A stretch of 7,264 nucleotides of DNA from positions 1 to 7,264 of the forward strand of contig CAYWNP010000114.1 in assembly GCA_964459675.1 (NCBI GenBank), given 5' to 3'. Source of the DNA: CAIZQW01 sp964459675. Lineage in GTDB: Bacteria; Verrucomicrobiota; Kiritimatiellia; RFP12; UBA1067. Position 1 is the stretch's first letter; each line of letters opens with the position of its first letter. A model generated the notes under the pieces. The model saw nothing but the letters and a program-made list of their open reading frames with translations. It was not told the DNA's origin and did not search any database. A program made the position numbers and the translations under genes. This document shows, in pieces, positions 1 through 6,491 of the stretch.

Positions 1-1550
1 TACTTGTCGGTAAAATATTTAAGTTCCCACTCGGTGTTGAAGAGGACAACCATGCGTCCAGAGCTGTCCGTGGCGATGCGACACCCCATCGGAAGTTTGT
101 TGTCCTGCAGGGCCTCGTGGCCCGTATCTTCAGAAGCAACCCAGCGGATCACGCGCCAGGACATCGATTCGAGACGCGAGGTTGCACCATATTCGTTCTC
201 CAAGCGGTATTGGAGCACGTCGAACTGGAGAATGCCGACAGCGCCTAGTAGGGGGACGTTCTGCGTCGCGTCCTTGAGCGCAAAGGCTTGGATGGCGCCC
301 TCCTGAAGGAGATGCTCCAATCCTGTCCGGAAGCGCTTGTACGTGGAGCTGACGGGGTTGTGCAGCAGAGCAAAACACTCAGGCGGAAATTGGGGGAGCG
401 GTTCGTAGGTCAGTCCTTCGTCTTCGGTCAGGGTGTCTCCAATGCCGAAAGAGCCGTGGCCGACAAGGCCAATCACGTCGCCAGGAAAGGCTTCATCCAC
501 GGTCTCGCGGTCACGACCAAAGACGCGGTGGGAGCTGGCGAGCCGCAGGGTCTTGCCCGTGCGTGAATGAAAGACCTTCATGTCGCGCGTGAATTTTCCC
601 GAGCAGACGCGCAAAAAGGCGATCTGGTCGCGGTGATGGGGATCCATATTGGATTGAATCTTGAAGATGAATCCTGAGAAAAGCGGGTTCTTGGGGGCGA
701 TCACGCCCTTGTTGGAACGGCGCGGATGGGGTGGGGGCGCATACTCTAAAAAGGCATCCAAAAGCATTTGGACGCCGAAATTGTTGATCGCACTGCCAAA
801 GAAGACCGGGGTCATATCCCCGCTTTTGACCAGTGCCCGGTTCATGGGTTCGCTGGCGGCATCAAGCATCGCGAGGTGTTCAATCAGGTTAGCATAGGTC
901 TGTTCCGAAAGGCGCTCGCGCACTTGGGGATCACTGACGTCGTGGACAGAGACAGGGGCGCGGTAGGCTCCGCCGGGTGTACGTTCGAAGAAGTGTGCCT
1001 GACGCTTGATCCGGTCGTACACGCCTCGGAATTCATGGCCGTCACCTAAGGGCCAGTTCATGGCGCAGACATGGAGTTGCAATGTCTGTTCCAGTTCGTC
1101 GATGATGGCGAGCGGGTCACGCGCAGGTCGGTCGAATTTATTGACGAAGGTGAAAATGGGGATGCCGCGGAAGCGGCACATTTCAAAGAGTTTGAGCGTC
1201 TGGCTCTCAATGCCTTTGGCTGCATCAATAACCATGACAACGGCGTCGACAGCCATGAGCACGCGGTAGGTGTCCTCGGAAAAGTCGCGATGGCCGGGCG
1301 TGTCGAGCAGATTGATACAGTATCCGCAGTATTCAAACTGCAAGACCGTGGAGCTGACAGAGATGCCACGTTGCTTCTCGAGCTCCATCCAGTCTGAGGT
1401 TGTCGTATTCTGGGTCTTACGCGCGGTGACCGAGCCGGCCAACTGGACAGCTCCGCCGTAAAGGAGAAACTTCTCTGTCAAAGTTGTCTTTCCAGCATCT
1501 GGGTGTGAAATGATGGCGAATGTCCGTCGCCGCGCGATCTCTTGTTCCAT
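1..1550 (-). CDS. prfC: Peptide chain release factor 3 (RF3), C-terminus cut by window edge
   Basis: RF3 is a translational GTPase that recycles RF1/RF2 from the ribosome after termination in the cytoplasm. The minus-strand frame is open from ATG at 1550-1548 to the window edge: 516 complete codons, against about 529 in E. coli, so only roughly a dozen residues and the stop are missing. Visible GTPase motifs are the P-loop SHPDAGKTT (residues 15-23), switch region RGIS (61-64), DTPGHRDFSEDTYR (83-96, typical of RF3) and VNKFDRPARDP (136-146). Further RF3-like stretches are MNWPLG (164-169), FKIQSNMDPHHRDQIAFLRV in the second domain, and AVGILQFDV in the third. The start is supported by the family pattern (RRRTFAIISHPDAGKTT close to the N-terminus) and by an AAGGAA site 11 nt upstream. 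It is transcribed divergently from the ars genes and is probably unrelated housekeeping chromosome. No frameshift or missing motif was seen. Confidence 0.96.
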   Translation of the reverse strand, partial: MEQEIARRRTFAIISHPDAGKTTLTEKFLLYGGAVQLAGSVTARKTQNTTTSDWMELEKQRGISVSSTVLQFEYCGYCINLLDTPGHRDFSEDTYRVLMAVDAVVMVIDAAKGIESQTLKLFEMCRFRGIPIFTFVNKFDRPARDPLAIIDELEQTLQLHVCAMNWPLGDGHEFRGVYDRIKRQAHFFERTPGGAYRAPVSVHDVSDPQVRERLSEQTYANLIEHLAMLDAASEPMNRALVKSGDMTPVFFGSAINNFGVQMLLDAFLEYAPPPHPRRSNKGVIAPKNPLFSGFIFKIQSNMDPHHRDQIAFLRVCSGKFTRDMKVFHSRTGKTLRLASSHRVFGRDRETVDEAFPGDVIGLVGHGSFGIGDTLTEDEGLTYEPLPQFPPECFALLHNPVSSTYKRFRTGLEHLLQEGAIQAFALKDATQNVPLLGAVGILQFDVLQYRLENEYGATSRLESMSWRVIRWVASEDTGHEALQDNKLPMGCRIATDSSGRMVVLFNTEWELKYFTDK

Positions 1551-1576
1551 ACGTATACGGTTTCCTTGGGGCGCGT

Positions 1577-1605
1577 ATTATGGGAAAAAGGGCGTGGTGT
1601 GTCAA
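1577..1605 (-). promoter_or_regulatory. Sigma70-type promoter of prfC
   Basis: Read on the minus strand, TTGACA (1605-1600) is followed after exactly 17 bp by CATAAT (1582-1577). That is a perfect -35 and a 5/6 -10 with ideal spacing. Transcription would start near 1570, giving a leader of about 20 nt that begins just before the AAGGAA Shine-Dalgarno site (1567-1562) of prfC. Position and spacing are seen directly; activity is inferred. Confidence 0.75.
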
Positions 1606-1642
1606 GCGTAACATCCGCCTGCCGCACTGCCAATACGTCACC

Positions 1643-1674
1643 ATTCCTCTATTCCAACATTCCATTATTCCTCC
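1643..1674. repeat. Octamer-period repeat (ATTCCNNN x4), copy 1
   Basis: ATTCC recurs at 1643, 1651, 1659 and 1667, exactly every 8 bp, with a variable 3-bp filler (TCT, AAC, ATT, TCC). The two central units are identical to the central units of a second array at 7158-7189, giving a 21-bp perfect match between sites 5.5 kb apart. It lies in the divergent intergenic region between the prfC and arsR promoters and is not part of either promoter core. I see no coding explanation. It looks like a dispersed genome repeat. Confidence 0.8.
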
Positions 1675-1699
1675 CCTCATTCACTTTTCTCATAGTGGA

Positions 1700-1735
1700 T
1701 TGACAAGCCGTCAACATTTTGGCATATTACCAAAT
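1700..1735 (+). promoter_or_regulatory. arsR operon promoter with overlapping inverted repeats (probable ArsR operator)
   Basis: TTGACA at 1700-1705, a 17-bp spacer and CATATT at 1723-1728 form a plausible sigma70 promoter (-35 6/6, -10 4/6), with a predicted start near 1735 and a leader of about 23 nt. Two perfect inverted repeats overlie it: TTGAC-N5-GTCAA (1700-1714) across the -35, and TTTGG-N7-CCAAA (1718-1734) across the -10. ArsR-family repressors bind such AT-rich imperfect dyads over core promoter elements, so one or both are likely the operator. The dyads are seen; the assignment to ArsR is inference from position. Confidence 0.7.
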
Positions 1736-1757
1736 GACAAAGCGAAGGAAGTTTGCG

Positions 1758-2054
1758 ATGAAGCCATTTTCACGAGCTGAACACAAAGAACATGCTGAAT
1801 TTTTTAAAGCCCTGGGACATCCCACTCGGCTCTGGATCGTGCGACAGTTGGCGGATGGTAAGGAGCATTGCGTCTGTGAGTTCGTGGAGGCGGTCGGTGT
1901 TGACTTTTCAACGATCTCGCAGCACCTTTCCGTTTTGAAGCAGGCGGGGATCGTCCTGGACGACAAGCGCGGGAAATCAGTCTATTACACGTTGTCGTGC
2001 CCCTGTATTGCGACGATGCTCGATTGCCTCGACACACGTTTGAAGACGAAATAG
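1758..2054 (+). CDS. arsR: ArsR/SmtB-family metalloregulatory repressor
   Basis: A cytoplasmic homodimeric winged-helix repressor expected to release its operator on binding As(III)/Sb(III) and so control the downstream genes. The 98-residue length is typical. LGHPTRLWIVRQL (19-31) is the classic ArsR N-terminal helix motif. EHCVCEF (36-42) corresponds to the ELCVCDL metal-binding box, with C38 and C40 as likely thiolate ligands. DFSTISQHLSVLKQAGIV (49-66) is the recognition helix region, and DDKRGKSVYYTL (68-79) the wing. C81, C83 and C90 near the C-terminus could supply extra ligands. I chose ATG 1758 over upstream in-frame TTG 1719 and ATG 1734 because GAAGGAAG (1744-1751) sits 6 nt ahead of it and because the upstream starts lie inside or beside the promoter. 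The stop is 2 nt from the next start, so the gene is the head of the operon and autoregulated by inference. Confidence 0.93.
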   Translation: MKPFSRAEHKEHAEFFKALGHPTRLWIVRQLADGKEHCVCEFVEAVGVDFSTISQHLSVLKQAGIVLDDKRGKSVYYTLSCPCIATMLDCLDTRLKTK

Positions 2055-2056
2055 CA

Positions 2057-3355
2057 ATGAACTGGAAAACAGAATGGAAATGGCTCGTCTGGATTGTGGT
2101 TGGCTTTATCGCCTGCTACATGCTTCCTGTCGGCCAGCAACGGTTCGACCATGCTCTGCTCGAAGCGGCGTATTTGGTCAAGTGGTATGCCCAGGAACAT
2201 GTCCTGCTCTGTTTGGTTCCTGCATTCTTCATCGCGGGTGCGATCGGGGTCTTTGTCAGCCAAGCCTCCGTGATGAAGTACCTCGGCCCGAAAGCCAACA
2301 AGTGGCTCGCATACGGTGTGGCCTCTGTATCAGGCAGCATCTTGGCGGTCTGCTCCTGCACGATCCTTCCGCTTTTTACAGGTATCTATCGCATGGGTGC
2401 TGGACTCGGACCCGCCTGCGCGTTCCTCTACTCCGGTCCCGCAATCAATGTGCTGGCCATGATTATGACCGCCCGGATCCTGGGAATGGAACTGGGAATT
2501 GCGCGTTCTGTAGGAGCCGTGGTTTTCAGTGTGGTGATTGGTTATGCGATGCATCTGCTGTTCCGAAAAGAGGAGGCTGAAAAAGCCGCTGCCGCCCTTC
2601 AGATGGCTGAGGAGCAGGGGGGACGTCCACTCTGGCAGACCGCACTCTATTTCGCCATGATGATCCTGATTCTGGTCTTTGCAAACTTTGGCAAACCGGA
2701 GAGTCCCGAAGGCTTATGGTTCACGCTCTATAGTCTGAAGTGGCAATTGACGACGCTCTTTGCAGCGGGGCTGGGTGTCATGCTGGTGGCCTGGTTCAAG
2801 ATCTGCGCGTGGAAGGTCGTACTCGTGGCAGCCATCACATCTGGGACGGTCATTCTGACGGGGTTCAATCCGCTTGCTGGTTTCACTGTGGGTTCGCTGG
2901 GGCTGGCGTGGCTCACCGCGACCGATAAGGGCGAAGGCGGATCTTGGTTCGAGTCGTCCTGGTCATTTGCGAAGCAGATCTTGCCACTGCTGCTCATTGG
3001 TGTGATAGCCTCAGGATTTCTCTTGGGGCGCGTCGGCCAAGAGGGGATGATTCCGTCAGAGTGGGTTGCGAAGGCGGTAGGGGGCAACTCATTGCAAGCA
3101 AACTTTGTGGCCTCGTTTGCAGGGGCGTTCATGTATTTCGCGACGCTGACCGAAGTGCCGATCATTCAGGGACTCATGGGCGCAGGCATGGGTAAAGGCC
3201 CTGCGCTGGCGCTCTTGCTGGCCGGACCCGCGCTCAGCCTTCCGAGCATGCTGGTCATCAACAGTGTGCTTGGCCCCAAGAAGACAATCGCTTTTGTGTC
3301 GCTGGTGATTGTTATGGCGACGGTTGTTGGGTGGGTATTCGGAAGGATATTTTAA
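2057..3355 (+). CDS. ArsP/YraQ-type permease (DUF318, PF03773 family)
   Basis: A polytopic inner-membrane protein of 432 aa with roughly ten or more hydrophobic segments. A charged cytoplasmic linker (about 170-192, RKEEAEKAAAA...) separates two halves. The halves carry related signatures: AVCSCTILPLFTGIYRMGAG...FLYSGPAINVLAM (97-135) and TEVPIIQGLMGAGMGKGPALALLLAGPALSLPSML (365-399), the duplicated glycine/proline-rich repeat of this permease family. C99 and C101 form a CSC motif in the first. Characterised ArsP proteins export trivalent organoarsenicals, while other family members have been linked to metals, so the substrate here is inferred from the ars context. The start ATG 2057 lies 2 nt after the arsR stop with no strong Shine-Dalgarno, suggesting translational coupling. 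An in-frame GTG at 1997 inside arsR is unlikely. The protein is longer than the ~315 aa of Campylobacter ArsP because of the linker. The symbol is left blank because arsP and yraQ cannot be told apart by eye. Confidence 0.88.
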   Translation: MNWKTEWKWLVWIVVGFIACYMLPVGQQRFDHALLEAAYLVKWYAQEHVLLCLVPAFFIAGAIGVFVSQASVMKYLGPKANKWLAYGVASVSGSILAVCSCTILPLFTGIYRMGAGLGPACAFLYSGPAINVLAMIMTARILGMELGIARSVGAVVFSVVIGYAMHLLFRKEEAEKAAAALQMAEEQGGRPLWQTALYFAMMILILVFANFGKPESPEGLWFTLYSLKWQLTTLFAAGLGVMLVAWFKICAWKVVLVAAITSGTVILTGFNPLAGFTVGSLGLAWLTATDKGEGGSWFESSWSFAKQILPLLLIGVIASGFLLGRVGQEGMIPSEWVAKAVGGNSLQANFVASFAGAFMYFATLTEVPIIQGLMGAGMGKGPALALLLAGPALSLPSMLVINSVLGPKKTIAFVSLVIVMATVVGWVFGRIF

Positions 3356-3366
3356 GGAGAACGATT

Positions 3367-3651
3367 ATGGATGAGAAAACAAAAGAGTTGATAGCCATCG
3401 GTGCGTCGGTGACGGCGCATTGCCAACCCTGTGTCAAGTATCACCTGGGGCTGGCCCGTAGTTTGGGGGTCAGTGAGGAGCTGATTCAAGAGGCGATCGA
3501 GATCGGCCAGATGGTTGAGCGGGGCGCGGGGTCGGCCATGCGCGACTTCCTCGTCGAACAGTCCTGCAAGTCCGTCTCTGAGGAGTGCTGTTGTTCCTCA
3601 GGGGGCTGTTGCGATACAACCTCGGCTGAGTCGAGCTGTAAGTGTAAATAG
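3367..3651 (+). CDS. Small AhpD/carboxymuconolactone decarboxylase-like protein with Cys-rich tail
   Basis: A 94-residue, probably cytoplasmic protein. The N-terminal 66 residues match the CMD/AhpD fold (PF02627): MDEKTKELIAIGASVTAHCQPCVKYHLGLARSLGVSEELIQEAIEIG. The redox pair C19-xx-C22 and the H26 three residues on match the CxxC...H active site of AhpD-type thiol peroxidase/disulfide reductases. After FLVEQSCKS the tail (67-94) is a low-complexity Cys/Ser stretch, ECCCSSGGCC...SSCKCK, with eight cysteines, which could bind As(III) or another soft metal. ATG 3367 is preceded by AAGGAG (3354-3359) at 7 nt, overlapping the permease stop codon. An earlier in-frame GTG at 3331 lies within the permease and lacks such a site. 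A decarboxylase role is unlikely in this context. Redox handling or metalloid sequestration for the neighbouring transporters is inferred. Confidence 0.85.
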   Translation: MDEKTKELIAIGASVTAHCQPCVKYHLGLARSLGVSEELIQEAIEIGQMVERGAGSAMRDFLVEQSCKSVSEECCCSSGGCCDTTSAESSCKCK

Positions 3652-3677
3652 TGTAGTAAGGTAAAGGAGTTTACAAC

Positions 3678-4433
3678 GTGAAAAAACAATTACTAAAAAC
3701 GTCCATGATGGTCTGTAGTGGTCTCCTGCTGTCATGCAGTGGACTTTGGGCTGAGACAGCGACGCTCAAAATAGAAGCCCTGTCTGGTTACGCGCCAACC
3801 AACGGTTCCTATACTGTTTTCATCCTGCATCGGAATGACGGACAGGAGCTGCTGGAGGCAGGAGTCAAAGAGGCACTTGTCAGTCGCCCGGATGTCGTTG
3901 TTCAGTCGTCGCGTGTGAATAGTCCCACGTTAGCGGGTCTCTTTCAGCAGCTTAAAATGGATGCAGAGACACTCCCCACGCCATTGGTCCTGGTGATCTC
4001 TTCCAACACGGTCGTGACTGGTATCTTCACCCGTACTCCCAGACGCGAAAAACTCCTGGAGTCTCTGCTTCCCGAACAGCCGCTTGCTGTGCGAAAGACA
4101 CTTTTGGAGGGGAAATCGGTGTTGATCAAGGCCCAGTCTAAGAAAACGCTCGGCAACGTTGAGACTGACAAGGCCATCAGTGACTATCTGAGCGACGCCA
4201 GTATCACTAACAAAGTCGTTGTGCTTCGGGTTGATCTGGATAAGACGGAAAACGCACCGTTTCTGAGGCAACTCCGAATCGATCCGCCCAATGAGAAACA
4301 GTCGGTCCTCATCTGTTTGGCGCCTCCGCTGAAAATCGTCAACCTAGCCTTTAGGGGCGCAGCCACTAAGGCGATTATCGTAAAAACGGCCTCTGCCGCG
4401 TGTGGAACCAGTTGCGCGACGGGAAGTAGCTGA
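3678..4433 (+). CDS. Exported thioredoxin-like protein of unknown function
   Basis: 251 aa; I do not recognise a named family. The N-terminus is a clear signal peptide (MKKQLLKTS, then hydrophobic MMVCSGLLLSC). LLSC with C20 could be a lipobox; otherwise signal peptidase I could cut after A25 (GLWA/ETA). It is therefore periplasmic or a lipoprotein. Two segments look like thioredoxin-fold strand-helix-strand units and align without gaps: about 73-118 (VVVQSSRVN...FQQLKMD...TPLVLVI) and 180-225 (VVVLRVDLD...LRQLRID...SVLICLA). Neither has a CxxC motif. The chain ends ACGTSCATGSS, a C-x3-C tail (C242, C246). The start is GTG 3678 with AAAGGAG (3663-3669) 8 nt upstream, and the gene ends in tandem TGA-TAA stops. 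Between the CMD protein and the FtsX-type permease, it may be the periplasmic partner of the ABC transporter (inference). Confidence 0.75.
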   Translation: MKKQLLKTSMMVCSGLLLSCSGLWAETATLKIEALSGYAPTNGSYTVFILHRNDGQELLEAGVKEALVSRPDVVVQSSRVNSPTLAGLFQQLKMDAETLPTPLVLVISSNTVVTGIFTRTPRREKLLESLLPEQPLAVRKTLLEGKSVLIKAQSKKTLGNVETDKAISDYLSDASITNKVVVLRVDLDKTENAPFLRQLRIDPPNEKQSVLICLAPPLKIVNLAFRGAATKAIIVKTASAACGTSCATGSS

Positions 4434-4448
4434 TAAGGCTCACACCTT

Positions 4449-4469
4449 GAGGAATCCGGTGGATTCCTC
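4449..4469 (+). other. Perfect intergenic hairpin within the operon
   Basis: GAGGAATCC (4449-4457), triloop GGT, GGATTCCTC (4461-4469): a 9-bp perfect stem in the 77-bp gap between the exported protein and the ABC permease. No T-tract follows on the plus strand (CCAAAAAG comes next), so it is not a standard intrinsic terminator. It may act as an mRNA stability or processing element, attenuating or uncoupling the distal genes. The function is not shown by the sequence. Confidence 0.6.
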
Positions 4470-4510
4470 CCAAAAAGATAGACCTGTTTATCCAGCTTTG
4501 AAAGGAAGAG

Positions 4511-5737
4511 ATGACCCCTTATAAAATTGCTTTGCTTGAATTGTCCGAGCGTAAACACCAGCTCACGACCTCCCTGCTGGCTGTCACCTTAGGCATTGCC
4601 GCCATTGTGAGCGTGCAGACGATCGCTATGCGCTCGGCCATTGAGGTGGCACATCAGGTTGATGCCTTGGGTGCCAATATTATGATTCTACCCAAGTCGG
4701 CGACCATTGATGATTACTATAAAGCCGACCTTTCAACGGATCAGTTCACCATTCCGGAAGCGTATGTTGACAAGATCCTCTTTGCAAAAGACGAGGCGGG
4801 GTTGGAGGGCGTGGATAACCTGTCGCCAAAGCTCAGCGTCCCGATGGAGATATCCGGTCGGACCTTCACCTTGACGGGCATTCTTCCTAAAAATGAATTC
4901 ATGGCAAAGGCCGCGTGGTCGGGTGGCGTCTTCGACACGCCTACAGCCTGTGCCGCGGACCGAAAAAGCCTAGTCGAGTTCAATGCCGCTGAGCGTCTGC
5001 GCAGAAAACCGATTGATACGCTGGCGCCTGATCAATGCCTGGTCGGTGCAGATCTTGCGGAGATCATGAAGCTCTCAAAGGGTTCTAAAACTGTCATGCT
5101 GGGCAAGGAGTTTACGGTGATTGAAGTTCTGCCAAAGACCGGGACAGTCGATGACGGTCGTGTCTTTGCTCACCTTCATACAGTCCAGACACTCGCTAAA
5201 AAAGGACGTGTGATCAATGCCATCGAAATTGTCGGATGCTGCAATGCGATCGCCGGGGGACTGGTGGATAAGCTCAACAAGCTGCTCCCGGAAGCAAAGG
5301 TGGTGACCATTTCACAGATCGTCGCGACACAGCGGACGACCAATCAGTTGATGCACAATCTGACCTATGTCTTTCTCATTGTCATCATTTTGGTCGGCGG
5401 TGCCTCCATCGCCAATTACATGTACGCGAACGTCTATGAACGACGCCGGGAGATTGGCACCTTGATGGCGCTGGGTGCAAAGGCCTCATTGATCTCGAAA
5501 CTCTTTCTCTTCAAGGCGCTGATTATCGGACTGGGTGGCGGCATATTGGGTTCTCTCCTGGGGACGGTGATGGCTGTGATCCTTGGACCGAAGATCGCGC
5601 ACATCCCCGTGATGCCCATTCCGAAACTGATGGCCCTCGGGGTTTTATTGTCATTACTCATTTCTTTGCTAGCGTCACTCTTTCCTGCCCGGCGTGCAGC
5701 CAAGACGGACCCCTGCGTGGCTATTCAGGAAATATAG
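4511..5737 (+). CDS. MacB/FtsX-type ABC transporter permease
   Basis: 408-aa inner-membrane permease with the four-helix FtsX/MacB layout: TM1 at about 20-40, a large extracytoplasmic domain at about 45-283, then TM2 (285-308), TM3 (330-360) and TM4 (373-392). Family marks are VYERRREIGTLMALGA (308-323), which contacts the ATPase, and the C-terminal FPARRAAKTDPCVAIQEI. The outer domain starts GANIMILPKSATIDDYYKADLS (54-75) and holds NLSPKLSVPMEISGRTFTLTGILP, a subtype that is not LolCE. It contains cysteines C147, C176 and a C243-C244 pair, which could bind soft metal. MacB-type machines act as mechanotransducers on periplasmic or outer-membrane partners rather than classical channels. ATG 4511 has AAGGAAG (4502-4508) directly upstream. 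The ATPase follows after 9 bp. Placement inside an ars operon suggests a metalloid-linked substrate, but none is demonstrated. Confidence 0.9.
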   Translation: MTPYKIALLELSERKHQLTTSLLAVTLGIAAIVSVQTIAMRSAIEVAHQVDALGANIMILPKSATIDDYYKADLSTDQFTIPEAYVDKILFAKDEAGLEGVDNLSPKLSVPMEISGRTFTLTGILPKNEFMAKAAWSGGVFDTPTACAADRKSLVEFNAAERLRRKPIDTLAPDQCLVGADLAEIMKLSKGSKTVMLGKEFTVIEVLPKTGTVDDGRVFAHLHTVQTLAKKGRVINAIEIVGCCNAIAGGLVDKLNKLLPEAKVVTISQIVATQRTTNQLMHNLTYVFLIVIILVGGASIANYMYANVYERRREIGTLMALGAKASLISKLFLFKALIIGLGGGILGSLLGTVMAVILGPKIAHIPVMPIPKLMALGVLLSLLISLLASLFPARRAAKTDPCVAIQEI

Positions 5738-5746
5738 GAGATCTTT

Positions 5747-6418
5747 ATGCTTCGGTTTGAATCTGTCACTAAGCTGTATAAGACCCGCAGAAATAAAGTC
5801 ACGGGCCTGAATAATGTAAATATGCATATTGCTCAAGGCGATTTTGCAGCCCTTGTGGGTCCGTCAGGCTCAGGGAAGACAACCTTTCTGGTGACTGCAG
5901 GGGCGATGATGCGTCCCACCTCCGGCAAGGTCTTTCTGGCTGGTCGAGAGGTGACGGCCATGAAGACGAACGAGTTGGCAGAACTGAGACTGAACACAAT
6001 CGGCTTTATCTTTCAGACCTTTAATCTCATCACCTATCTTTCCGCGAGGCAAAACGTGATGGCCGCGCTGATGCTCGCGGGTAAGAGTCCGGCCGAGCAG
6101 GAGGCAAGAGCGGATCAGTTGCTCGAGAAGGTAGGCTTGGCCGACAGGTCCGATCATAAACCGGCTGAATTGTCGGTGGGTCAGCAGCAGCGTGTCGCCC
6201 TGGCGCGCATGCTGGCGAATGATCCTCCGCTGATCCTGGCGGACGAACCCACCGGTAACCTGGATCCGCAGACCTCCGCAGATGTGATGGATTTTCTGAC
6301 CGCGCTGAACAAAGAGCAGGGCAAGACCATCGTCATGGTCACCCACTCCATGGAGGCTGCGAAAAGGGCGCGGCGTATCATCACTTGTAATAACGGCATC
6401 ATCGAAGATGCACGTTAG
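5747..6418 (+). CDS. MacB/LolD-type ABC transporter ATP-binding protein
   Basis: 223-aa cytoplasmic ATPase that would pair with the FtsX-type permease immediately upstream. Motifs in order: Walker A GPSGSGKTT (38-46), Q-loop Q90 in IGFIFQTFNLI, signature LSVGQQQRVALARML (142-156), Walker B LILADEP with catalytic E167, D-loop NLD (171-173), and switch histidine H200 in VTHSMEAAKRA. Length and the GFIFQ/FNL context match the MacB/LolD/FtsE group. The signature has valine where LSGGQ is usual; its GQ and the other motifs are intact, so it is expected to be active. Start ATG 5747 has AGGAG (5736-5740) overlapping the permease stop, at 6-nt spacing, so the two are co-translated. The substrate is unknown. 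Confidence 0.94.
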   Translation: MLRFESVTKLYKTRRNKVTGLNNVNMHIAQGDFAALVGPSGSGKTTFLVTAGAMMRPTSGKVFLAGREVTAMKTNELAELRLNTIGFIFQTFNLITYLSARQNVMAALMLAGKSPAEQEARADQLLEKVGLADRSDHKPAELSVGQQQRVALARMLANDPPLILADEPTGNLDPQTSADVMDFLTALNKEQGKTIVMVTHSMEAAKRARRIITCNNGIIEDAR

Positions 6419-6454
6419 AAGAACGTCCGGCGGCTGCCGAGCGGGAACAAGCAA

Positions 6455-6488
6455 GAGGAGTAGTTTTTAACACGGAGGAGTAGTTTTT
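6455..6488. repeat. 14-bp direct repeat pair in the ATPase-arsC gap
   Basis: GAGGAGTAGTTTTT occurs at 6455-6468 and again at 6475-6488, offset 20 bp. It is part of a repeat-laden, non-coding stretch, 6419-6597. The T5 runs follow no strong stem, so I do not call them terminators. No gene is visible in this gap. Confidence 0.7.
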
Positions 6489-6491
6489 CCA

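Noticed and set aside
1..1550. prfC as a pseudogene or EF-G-like relative
   Set aside because: A single uninterrupted frame with all GTPase motifs and RF3-specific DFSEDTYR and NWPLG segments; only the window edge truncates it.
1417..1680. Minus-strand frame reading MECWNRGMVTYW through the octamer repeat
   Set aside because: The peptide is just the translation of the 8-bp repeat, and the frame then runs through the prfC promoter and 5' end in another frame. Not a gene.
1719..1757. Upstream starts of arsR (TTG 1719, ATG 1734)
   Set aside because: They overlap the -10 region or predicted transcription start. ATG 1758 has a strong, well-spaced RBS and gives the normal family length.
1997..2056. 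GTG 1997 as an alternative, 20-codon longer start for the permease
   Set aside because: It lies inside arsR, has no Shine-Dalgarno, and the added residues (PLYCDDARLPRH...) are polar and unlike a permease start. ATG 2057 follows the arsR stop closely.
2074..3165. Open frames of 145-168 codons overlapping the permease on both strands
   Set aside because: All are shadows of the permease gene; their translations are Cys/Arg/His-rich or Ser/Pro-rich with no domain.
4449..4480. Intrinsic terminator after the exported protein gene
   Set aside because: The stem is perfect but is followed by CCAAAAAG on the plus strand, with no U-tract. The reverse reading would terminate toward no minus-strand gene nearby.
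5870..6454. Minus-strand 194-codon open frame opposite the ABC ATPase
   Set aside because: It is antisense to a full-motif ATPase; its translation is low in recognisable structure and it has no RBS. Shadow frame.
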